From positions 1 to 8,067 of the forward strand of contig CAMENQ010000093.1 of assembly GCA_945928585.1 (NCBI GenBank): a stretch of 8,067 nucleotides of DNA. Reading direction: 5' to 3'. A model generated the notes under the pieces. That model searched no databases and was not told the origin of the DNA. It worked only from the letters and a program-made list of their open reading frames with translations. The translations under genes were made by a program, and so were the position numbers. This DNA comes from an uncultured Roseburia sp. GTDB lineage: Bacteria; Bacillota; Clostridia; Lachnospirales; Lachnospiraceae. Shown here piece after piece: positions 1 through 6,418 of this stretch; the first letter of the stretch is position 1; each line of letters starts with the position of its first letter.

Positions 1-131
1 CTGCATCATATTAATAAAATTTCTTATTGTCTCCGAAGCTTACACATACAATATGCAGCCATCCGTTCCCTGCTATACGCTTACGAACGCGTCTTAAAAC
101 CGCAGGAATCCTGGCAAGGCTGAATGATTTT
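1..131. other. Non-coding tail downstream of the ClpX gene
   Basis: No gene is supported here. The stretch follows the TAG stop of the ClpX gene. Positions 41-120 are about 50% G+C by hand count, clearly richer than the neighbouring genes (near 38-42% in lines I counted). Two short open frames exist. One, on the minus strand, has no ATG and is very basic, running about 49 codons out of the ClpX +1 frame to a TAA near position 14. The other is plus frame 1 from the window edge to a TGA near 121, about 40 codons. They overlap each other, have no ribosome binding site, and neither is recognisable. I looked for a terminator for the clpX transcript and found only a weak 4-bp hairpin (CAGG/CCTG) near 105-115 followed by four Ts, which is not convincing. 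Confidence 0.4.
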
Positions 132-1715
132 CTATTCAGAAATCTGCGTTGCAGCAGTCTCAGAATTTTCTATTGAATGATTCTGTACCATATCAATCTG
201 CGGAACATGGACGCTTCCCCTCATCTCTATGATTGGCCCTCCTGTCTTTTCCACATAATCCTTTGTAATGATTACCCTGCCTATATTGTCATCCTTTGGT
301 ATCTCAAACATTATATCAAGCATAAAATCTTCTATAATGGCTCTTAAGGCTCTTGCTCCTGTTTTCTTTTCCACTGCCTTTGCTGCTATGGCTTCTATGG
401 CATCATCTTCAAACACCAAATCCACTTCATCCATGGCCAGAAGCTTTTTATACTGCTTTAAAATGGCATTTCTAGGCTCCTTCAATACCTGCGTCATCAT
501 TTCCACGGTAAGTCCCTGCAATGTAAATATGATAGGCAGTCGTCCTATAAATTCAGGTATCATGCCAAAGTTTTTTATATCCTCTACCTCTACCTTTGAA
601 AGAATGTCAGGGTCATTGTCATATTTATCCTTAAGGTCTGCTATAAATCCAATGGCTGCCTGCTTGTTAAGCCTCTCCTTCACTATATTTTCAAGGTCAG
701 GAAATGCTCCTCCACAAATGAACAGTATATTTTTCGTATTTATGGTTGCCAGAGGAACCATTGCATTTTTGCTGTTGGCTCCAACGGGAACCTCTACTTC
801 ACTGCCCTCCAGAAGCTTAAGCAGTCCCTGCTGTACTGCTTCTCCGCTGACATCTCTGCTGTTTGTATTTCTCTTTTTGGCAAGCTTATCTATTTCATCT
901 ATAAAAATAATACCTGTTTCTGCCTTATCAACATCATTGTCTGCTGCTGCCAAAAGCTTTGAAACGACGCTTTCTATATCATCTCCTATGTAGCCTGCCT
1001 CTGTAAGTGAGGTAGCATCTGCTATGGCTAACGGAACATCCAGCAGTCTTGCAAGTGTTTTTACAAGATATGTTTTTCCACAGCCTGTGGGTCCAATCAT
1101 AAGCATATTTGATTTTTCTATTTCTACATTTTCACCTGTAGTATCCTCTCCTGCCGCAATACGCTTATAGTGATTATACACTGCCACACTCATTACTTTT
1201 TTTGCATATTCCTGACCTATGACATATTCATCAAGCTGTGCCTTTATTTTATGAGGTGCCGGTATTTTTGTTATATCAATAACAGGCTCGTGCTTTTCCT
1301 GCTTTGATTTTTTTCTCTTTATCCTCTGTCTGCTGCCCGGTATGTCATTAAGATTAAGGAAGCTTATATTCGGCATACCTGCAAATGGATTTACCGGCTG
1401 ATTATTGTTTTGATTTTTGTTGTTATCATCTGAAGAACCATTGTCAGAATTGTTTTCTCCTTCTGACACACTGCCGGCTCCGCTGTTTCCACCGGAGCCT
1501 TGAGTATTATTTATATTGCCAAATGGCATATTATTCATGCCATTTAACATATTATTAAATTCTGACTGATTTATGGCATCGAAGGTTTTTTGCATACAAT
1601 CGGAACAGACACATATGTTGCCCGGCATAGTAACCATCTTTCCTGCCTTACTTTCTGGTCTTCTGCATATATAGCATATCTTTTCGTAATCGTCGTCGTT
1701 GTAATTTTGCGACAT
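132..1715 (-). CDS. clpX: ClpX-like AAA+ unfoldase with long linker
   Basis: This 527-residue protein is an ATP-driven unfoldase of the ClpX family, which in known members forms a cytoplasmic hexamer feeding substrates to the ClpP peptidase. Visible parts: an N-terminal zinc-binding domain (C14, C17, C37, C40); a linker rich in Asn, Gly and Ser, about residues 45-145, ending in a basic patch (RIKRKK, 131-136); Walker A GPTGCGKT (208-215); pore-1 loop GYIGDD (241-246); Walker B ending D273-E274; IGF ClpP-docking tripeptide (355-357); arginine finger R392 in EFIGRLP; and sensor 2 R455 in GARALR. Canonical ClpX is about 410-430 residues; the excess is mostly the linker plus a longer C-terminal tail. 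The RKH loop position reads SKN (315-317). The ATG is 24 bases after the htrA stop, with AGAAGG and AGGG upstream. ClpX family membership is certain; paralogue status is inferred. Confidence 0.93.
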   Translation of the reverse strand: MSQNYNDDDYEKICYICRRPESKAGKMVTMPGNICVCSDCMQKTFDAINQSEFNNMLNGMNNMPFGNINNTQGSGGNSGAGSVSEGENNSDNGSSDDNNKNQNNNQPVNPFAGMPNISFLNLNDIPGSRQRIKRKKSKQEKHEPVIDITKIPAPHKIKAQLDEYVIGQEYAKKVMSVAVYNHYKRIAAGEDTTGENVEIEKSNMLMIGPTGCGKTYLVKTLARLLDVPLAIADATSLTEAGYIGDDIESVVSKLLAAADNDVDKAETGIIFIDEIDKLAKKRNTNSRDVSGEAVQQGLLKLLEGSEVEVPVGANSKNAMVPLATINTKNILFICGGAFPDLENIVKERLNKQAAIGFIADLKDKYDNDPDILSKVEVEDIKNFGMIPEFIGRLPIIFTLQGLTVEMMTQVLKEPRNAILKQYKKLLAMDEVDLVFEDDAIEAIAAKAVEKKTGARALRAIIEDFMLDIMFEIPKDDNIGRVIITKDYVEKTGGPIIEMRGSVHVPQIDMVQNHSIENSETAATQISE

Positions 1716-1739
1716 TTTTATTTACCCTGCCTTCTTTTT

Positions 1740-3308
1740 TTATTCGAGAATATCTATCAATTCATCGTATGATACAAGAGTAACATCTATCTGCTTTTCT
1801 TTGTAATTTCTTCCACTCATGACCTGGACTGTCAATGTTACAGTTTCACCCTTTGCATAATAGGAAATCTGCTCCTGCAGTTCTGAGAATGTAGCTACGG
1901 TTTCTCCGTTTACGGCAGTGATAACATCACCCTGAGCTATACCAGCTTTATCAAGCGGAGAATCTTCATTTACCTCTCTAAGATATATACCCTCCGGTAT
2001 ATTATACATCTGAGATGTGGTTTCGTCTACCTCAACATATGTTCCTTTTGTAATTCCTACATAACCCTTTTCATTTTCTGACACAGGCTGTTTTGTTTCT
2101 TTATTCATAAGGTCATTAATTATATCCTTCACCTGTGAAATCGGTATGGCATATCCCATACCCTCTACGGAAGCTGATGATGAACTTGACTGTGATGCCT
2201 TGGCAACATTTATGCCTATAACCTGTCCCTGTCTGTTTACAAGTGCTCCGCCGCTGTTTCCTCCGTTTATGGAAGCATCTGTCTGGATAACCGTCAAATC
2301 ACCATAGTCAAGTGTGATTTTTCTGTTTAAGGCACTTACTACACCTGATGTTACTGACTGACCATAGCCAAGTGCATTTCCTATTGCAACTACCTCATCA
2401 CCTACCTGAAGATTATCTGAATCTCCCAATACTGCTATCTTTATGGCATCTATGGTTTCATCGTCCAGATCATCTATCTTTATGGCTACAATAGCTACGT
2501 CATTTGATGAGTTTGTACCCTTTACATATGCTGTATCTATGGTACTTCCATCTACAAATTCTACGGTAAGGCTTGTAGTATCCTCAACAACATGGTTGTT
2601 TGTCACAATAAGAAGCTCCGTATCATTTTTTCCCACTATAATACCTGAGCCTGCACCTGTCATCTGATACGTTCCGCCTCCGAAAAACGGATTATAATTT
2701 GACTCTACTATAGCTGTACTTGTAATAGAAACTACTGATGGAAGTACTGCATCGGCTACCTGACTTACGGAATACTGACCGACATTGTCTGTATCATTTG
2801 TAAGGACGGAAATATTATTCAATGCTGCTCCTGTATTTCCTATCAAATCAGACTTGTATTCTGACTTAAGCATATAGTTTTCTTCAATATTTGATTTATA
2901 TAAGCCATACATTACACCCGAGCTTAAAAGAACTGCTGATAATGCACTGGCTGTACATGCCATGGCAACTTTTCCGCCTGATATAGGTTTTTTATTTGCT
3001 TTTTTTGCTGCTTTCCTGGCTGCCTTTCCTGCTGCCTTCTGCTCTTTTGCCGCCTTTTTTGCTGCTTTTTCTGATTCTTTATTGTCAGTAAAATATGTGC
3101 CTGTGTTTGGCTGCCACTGATTTTTAAGCTGCTCTCTTGTGTAACTGTATGTGGTATCCTGTCTGTCACCTGTGCTATACTGTGAACTGCTTCCCTGTGA
3201 AACACCAGCCCCATATTGAAAGCTGTTATTTTGTGTTTCAGGTGCTGCATTTTCCTCTGTGCTGCCTGTATTTGATGTATTGTAATTATTTTCGTTATCG
3301 CTGTACAT
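1740..3308 (-). CDS. htrA: HtrA/DegP-like membrane serine protease
   Basis: This 522-residue trypsin-like protease probably degrades misfolded proteins on the outer face of the membrane. The layout is a polar Asn/Ser/Gln/Tyr-rich cytoplasmic segment (1-75), a Lys/Ala-rich segment (80-107), one membrane helix (about 114-137), a short linker, the protease domain (about 185-400) and one PDZ domain (about 415-505). The catalytic triad is complete: H239 in TNNHVVE, D270 in SSNDVAI and S352 in GGNSGGAL. No cleavable signal peptide is visible, so the helix is likely a signal anchor with the N-terminus inside. The ATG at 3308 is preceded by GAGGAG at a spacing of 6, which fixes the start. The gene lies 160 bases after the LCP gene and 24 bases before clpX, so co-transcription with clpX is likely. 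A single PDZ and an N-terminal anchor are usual for Gram-positive HtrA; the 113-residue cytoplasmic part is longer than usual. Confidence 0.94.
   Translation of the reverse strand: MYSDNENNYNTSNTGSTEENAAPETQNNSFQYGAGVSQGSSSQYSTGDRQDTTYSYTREQLKNQWQPNTGTYFTDNKESEKAAKKAAKEQKAAGKAARKAAKKANKKPISGGKVAMACTASALSAVLLSSGVMYGLYKSNIEENYMLKSEYKSDLIGNTGAALNNISVLTNDTDNVGQYSVSQVADAVLPSVVSITSTAIVESNYNPFFGGGTYQMTGAGSGIIVGKNDTELLIVTNNHVVEDTTSLTVEFVDGSTIDTAYVKGTNSSNDVAIVAIKIDDLDDETIDAIKIAVLGDSDNLQVGDEVVAIGNALGYGQSVTSGVVSALNRKITLDYGDLTVIQTDASINGGNSGGALVNRQGQVIGINVAKASQSSSSSASVEGMGYAIPISQVKDIINDLMNKETKQPVSENEKGYVGITKGTYVEVDETTSQMYNIPEGIYLREVNEDSPLDKAGIAQGDVITAVNGETVATFSELQEQISYYAKGETVTLTVQVMSGRNYKEKQIDVTLVSYDELIDILE
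2988..3071 (-). repeat. Lys/Ala-rich low-complexity coding repeat in htrA
   Basis: Codons 80-107 of the HtrA gene encode a run made almost only of Lys and Ala, with single Gln, Gly, Arg and Asn residues. The DNA shows imperfect repeats of gcttt and gctgc on the plus strand. The segment lies on the cytoplasmic side just before the membrane helix, so its charge would help hold the N-terminus inside. It could also form a cytoplasmic basic helix that binds lipid or nucleic acid, which is speculation. Confidence 0.6.
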
Positions 3309-3350
3309 AAGCTTCTCCTCTTTTCATATTTTTATTTTCTTTTATAAAAG

Positions 3351-3407
3351 TAACAACCGGTTGGTATTGCTTTCCTTTTTACAGTTCATAGTCTACCAAC
3401 CAGTTGT
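3351..3407. promoter_or_regulatory. Inverted repeat upstream of htrA (operator pair or hairpin)
   Basis: ACAACCGGTTGGTA (3353-3366) and TACCAACCAGTTGT (3394-3407) form a 14-bp inverted repeat matching at 13 positions, with a 27-base spacer and 41 bases between centres. Each arm is itself nearly palindromic: CAACCGGTTG (3354-3363) is a perfect 10-bp dyad and CAACCAGTTG (3397-3406) differs at the centre. Such dyads are typical of TetR-family operators. In the minus-strand RNA the one mismatch becomes a G-U pair, so a 14-bp stem with a large loop is also possible. The element sits 43-99 bases before the htrA ATG, where promoter control would be expected. A perfect palindrome CTTTTATAAAAG (3339-3350) containing a -10-like TATAAA follows, but I found no good -35 for it. 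The rest of the gap (3408-3468) is AT-rich with no clear terminator for the LCP gene. Confidence 0.6.
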
Positions 3408-3468
3408 GTTTTAATTGTGAAAAAATTTTGTTTATTTTGAGGAAAATATGTTTTTATTTTGTGTTTTG

Positions 3469-4842
3469 TTATTTTGTGCTGTTATTTTTTGTATTATTAC
3501 TATCTGTACTCTCCTCTTCATCTCTCGATAAATCATAATCGGTATCAAGTCCTGCAAGGCTGCATAAAGCTTCATTTATACCTAAAAGTGAATTTGATGG
3601 TACATAATCATAATCATCAAAGAGATAACGATGTAAATCTATGGCAGTCTGGGCAAGATTATCAGGTAACAGACTGTCTCCAAATACTGTATCTTTTTTA
3701 TATGACTGGTATGTTCCAGGGAAACCTTCCGTTTCTGCCATTTCAAATTCTAGCACTATAGGTATTAAATCTACAATGTCATCATATGGTATACTTGTAA
3801 GAAATACTTCATTTTCATCCTCAAATACCTGTTCAGCCAAACCAAGAACCTCCTCAAGTCCCATAGCCTTAGCTTTTGATACCATCTGGTTGATTACATG
3901 TCTCTGTCTTGCTGCACGACCGAAATCGTTGTTTAAAGAAGTTCCATCCCCCGGATAAAATGGAACATATCTGATACGGCAGTAAGCTGTTGCCTGAACT
4001 CCGTCAAGGTGATGGTTTCCTGCTACCTCCTGTATATTATGGGTATACATTTTATCATATTCACCAATTTCCTCAAAATAGCTGTTTATATATCCGTTTA
4101 TATAAAATGCTTCCTCCTCTGTTATTGTTACGTCAATACCGCCAAGAAGGTCCACTAATTCAGTAATTCCGTCAAAATTTATGGCAACATAATCTTTTAT
4201 ATTAAGGTCAAAATTTGCATTTAATGTTTTAACGGCTGCTGCTCCGCCACCGTTTGCGTATGACCAGTTTATCTTTGCAAACCTTGTATTACCTTCTTTT
4301 CCATAAGCTCGTATATATGTGTCTCTGTAGATGGATGCCATTCGTACATCCTTTGTTTCTTTGTTTATACTTACTATGATTATACAGTCACTGTTTGTTC
4401 CGCTCTTTAATTCTCCATATCTTGCATCAAGACCAAAAAGCGCTATATTTAAATACTCGTCTAACTTAGATGTATCCAAATCTTTGTTAACACCCGTGTT
4501 ATTTCTGTCATAATCATTATCAACTATTTTTCCATATGATTCTTCACTCATCATACTTTTAACCATAAATTTTCCAAATGGTGTACTCATAAGCCATGCC
4601 TTGCTGTTTGGAACAAGAAGCATGGTTAATGCAAAAGAAAGTCCAAGTATAACTACTACCTCTGCCACAAGCACGGCTATTTTTATTCTTGTCCTCTTTT
4701 TTTCTTTCTTTTTTCTTGCCTGCTGTTTTGCTTTTCTTCTGTCATATTCATCATCATCATAACTGTAGACCTCCATTTCATCCTGGAGTGTCTTTTCACT
4801 ATCTTTAAGTATCATATCTATTTTCTTATCTGATTTAGTCAT
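3469..4842 (-). CDS. LCP (LytR-CpsA-Psr) family cell wall polymer ligase
   Basis: This 457-residue protein belongs to the LCP family, whose members transfer undecaprenyl-pyrophosphate-linked glycopolymers to peptidoglycan outside the membrane. It has a charged cytoplasmic start (1-50, with a Lys/Arg-rich stretch at 41-52), one membrane helix (about 53-77) and the LCP domain (about 130-325). Family signatures are present: GLDAR (137-141), S151-D152, the R173-D174 pair in SIYRDTYI, the arginines R289 and R291 in YCRIRY, and DFGRAARQR (306-314). The C-terminal region (about 330-457) has no recognised domain and ends in an acidic, Ser/Asn/Thr-rich tail. The ATG has AAGGGA upstream at normal spacing, 32 bases after the stop of the sugar phosphotransferase, so the two are almost certainly co-transcribed. 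The likely substrate is the polymer made by this locus; the exact acceptor cannot be read from the sequence. Confidence 0.92.
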   Translation of the reverse strand: MTKSDKKIDMILKDSEKTLQDEMEVYSYDDDEYDRRKAKQQARKKKEKKRTRIKIAVLVAEVVVILGLSFALTMLLVPNSKAWLMSTPFGKFMVKSMMSEESYGKIVDNDYDRNNTGVNKDLDTSKLDEYLNIALFGLDARYGELKSGTNSDCIIIVSINKETKDVRMASIYRDTYIRAYGKEGNTRFAKINWSYANGGGAAAVKTLNANFDLNIKDYVAINFDGITELVDLLGGIDVTITEEEAFYINGYINSYFEEIGEYDKMYTHNIQEVAGNHHLDGVQATAYCRIRYVPFYPGDGTSLNNDFGRAARQRHVINQMVSKAKAMGLEEVLGLAEQVFEDENEVFLTSIPYDDIVDLIPIVLEFEMAETEGFPGTYQSYKKDTVFGDSLLPDNLAQTAIDLHRYLFDDYDYVPSNSLLGINEALCSLAGLDTDYDLSRDEEESTDSNNTKNNSTK

Positions 4843-4874
4843 AATATTTCCCTTTCAACCCTGTATTTTTATTA

Positions 4875-6278
4875 TTAATATGCGTTCTTGTTAATAAAAC
4901 CTTTTACAAATGTAAGTAAAATAATCTTAATATCCAATCCCAAAGTCCAGTTTTCTATATAATATAAATCGTAGTCAATTCTTTTTCTTATAGAGGTATC
5001 TCCCCTGTATCCATTGACCTGTGCCCAGCCTGTAAGACCCGGTCTTACCTGGTGCTTAATCATATATCTTGGTATTTCCTCTCTGAATTTTTCTACGAAA
5101 AACGGTCTTTCCGGTCTTGGTCCAACCAAACTCATATCTCCCTTTAGTATGTTAAAAAGCTGCGGAAGCTCGTCTATACTTGTTTTTCTTATAAATTTTC
5201 CAACAGGCGTAACCCTTGGATCATTTTTTATAGTCCACTTTTTCTTTTCCTTTCCCGGATCCTCCACCTCCATTGAACGGAACTTGTACATCATAAATGG
5301 CCTGTTGTGAAGTCCTACTCTCTCCTGCTTAAATATAAGCGGGCCCTTTGATGTGGTCTTTACCAAAATGGCTGTAATAAGCATTACCGGTGAAAAAACT
5401 ATAATGCCGACAATTGAACCAAATATATCAACCATTCTCTTTATTATCATATTGAAAGTGTTTGATAAAGGAACATATCTTATATTTATAACCGGCAGTC
5501 CCTGCAAATCCTCTGTATAAGGCTTTGTAGGAATAATATTATTGTAGTCAGGTATAAATTTTGTATGAACACCTGATTTCTCACATTCTGCAACTATATG
5601 CTGCAGTTTGTTGTATTCTGACAGCCCAAGCGTAATGGCTATTTCATCAAGCTTATTTTCAGGAAGAATATATTGTAAATTATCTATTTTTCCTATAACC
5701 TGAACGCCTTTGTAAAAGGTTCCTCTTTCAACATTATCATCAAGTATTCCCTTTACAGTGTATCCCCACTGGGGGTTAGCCCTTATTCTGTCAATATAGC
5801 CTTCTGCCGCACTGCTGTAGCCTACAAGAAGAATGTGCTTTTGATTAAATCCCCTGCTTCGCATGGCACGGAGGGTAGAAAAAAGTATAAGACGCATGGC
5901 AACGCAGTTACACATATTCAGAACGTAGAAGATAAATATCATCTCTCGTGAAAAATGCACCTGCTTGGTCAAATACAATAAAGTAAGGAATATAAGTATA
6001 CCCACCGTATTTGCCTTTATGATGTTTGCACCCTCTACACGCCTGCCCTGAACACGTTTAGGCGTATACAGATGAAATGCCGTATATAAAAGTAAATATC
6101 CCGGTACTATAAATACAAGTGCCACCATATAATCTTCAAAGGACAGTGTTTCATAGCTTTCCCTGAATAAAGGTGTCCTGAATTTAATATACCATGCTTC
6201 TATATAAGAAAGCATGAATAGTAATACATCTAATAATATATGCAATCTGTTAAAATGACGCTGATTATCCTTAATCAT
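4875..6278 (-). CDS. Polyprenyl-phosphate sugar phosphotransferase (initiating)
   Basis: This WcaJ/WbaP/CpsE-type membrane enzyme transfers a sugar-1-phosphate from a nucleotide sugar to undecaprenyl phosphate, the first step of a surface polysaccharide repeat unit. The protein is 467 residues from the ATG at 6278. It has four likely N-terminal helices (about 11-29, 50-68, 88-104, 111-133), a Rossmann-like domain (about 147-265), a membrane-inserted hydrophobic segment (about 279-305) and the catalytic domain. Conserved pieces are KFRSM (332-336), the Asp-Glu pair D369-E370, GPRPE (386-390) and RPGLTGWAQVNGYRG (412-426). A longer reading from a TTG at 6356 is open, but that codon lies inside the -35 box of the promoter and has no ribosome binding site. 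The ATG has GAGGGG at a spacing of 6. The sugar (glucose, galactose or other) cannot be told from the sequence. The gene leads directly into the LCP gene. Confidence 0.94.
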   Translation of the reverse strand: MIKDNQRHFNRLHILLDVLLFMLSYIEAWYIKFRTPLFRESYETLSFEDYMVALVFIVPGYLLLYTAFHLYTPKRVQGRRVEGANIIKANTVGILIFLTLLYLTKQVHFSREMIFIFYVLNMCNCVAMRLILFSTLRAMRSRGFNQKHILLVGYSSAAEGYIDRIRANPQWGYTVKGILDDNVERGTFYKGVQVIGKIDNLQYILPENKLDEIAITLGLSEYNKLQHIVAECEKSGVHTKFIPDYNNIIPTKPYTEDLQGLPVINIRYVPLSNTFNMIIKRMVDIFGSIVGIIVFSPVMLITAILVKTTSKGPLIFKQERVGLHNRPFMMYKFRSMEVEDPGKEKKKWTIKNDPRVTPVGKFIRKTSIDELPQLFNILKGDMSLVGPRPERPFFVEKFREEIPRYMIKHQVRPGLTGWAQVNGYRGDTSIRKRIDYDLYYIENWTLGLDIKIILLTFVKGFINKNAY

Positions 6279-6327
6279 GTTCTTCCCCTCACACGATTTA
6301 TGTGCTTTGTTTTTATGCTCAAATTTT

Positions 6328-6356
6328 ATAATACCCCAAATGTAAAAAAATAGCAA
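6328..6356 (-). promoter_or_regulatory. Sigma-A-type promoter for the sugar phosphotransferase operon
   Basis: On the minus strand a -35 TTGCTA (6351-6356, four of six to consensus) is followed by exactly 17 bases and a -10 TATTAT (6328-6333, five of six). This predicts a start near 6321 and a leader of about 43 bases that carries the GAGGGG ribosome binding site. It would drive the sugar phosphotransferase and LCP genes, and possibly htrA-clpX by read-through. I saw no terminator between this promoter and the glycosyltransferase before it, so transcription from upstream may also enter. Confidence 0.6.
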
Positions 6357-6369
6357 CTATAAATATGTG

Positions 6370-6392
6370 AACTTTCTGCGTTTAACTTTCTG
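6370..6392 (-). repeat. Tandem 9-bp direct repeat upstream of the promoter
   Basis: CAGAAAGTT occurs twice on the minus strand (6384-6392 and 6370-6378), 14 bases apart start to start. The pair lies 14-36 bases upstream of the -35 box at 6351-6356, where an activator might bind. The period does not match a regulator family I can name, and the repeat is short enough to be chance. Confidence 0.35.
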
Positions 6393-6418
6393 AGTTCTAT
6401 ACTGTTCCATACTTATTT

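Noticed and set aside
268..993. Plus-strand open frame of 241 codons, Ser-rich
   Set aside because: It lies entirely antisense to the conserved ATPase core of clpX, has a low-complexity Ser/Ile/Leu composition typical of shadow frames, and matches no family I recognise.
2924..3250. Minus-strand open frame of 108 codons overlapping the start of htrA
   Set aside because: It is a shifted-frame reading of the htrA 5' region. Its Lys/Gln/Arg-rich stretch is just the Lys/Ala repeat read one base off, and it has no ribosome binding site.
3353..3407. Inverted repeat as an intrinsic terminator of the LCP gene
   Set aside because: The loop would be 27 bases, and the following sequence is only mildly T-rich and interrupted, unlike a compact stem followed by a T run.
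3309..3468. CIRCE, CtsR or sigma-B heat-shock elements ahead of htrA-clpX
   Set aside because: I looked for the TTAGCACTC inverted repeat, GGTCAAA tandem repeats and GTTT/GGGTAT promoter pairs and found none.
3459..3958. Two overlapping plus-strand open frames of about 100 codons
   Set aside because: They are antisense to the LCP coding region, have no start signals or recognisable domains, and overlap each other.
5014..5310. Plus-strand open frame of 98 codons
   Set aside because: It is antisense to the most conserved catalytic part of the sugar phosphotransferase, whose motif conservation explains the open reading.
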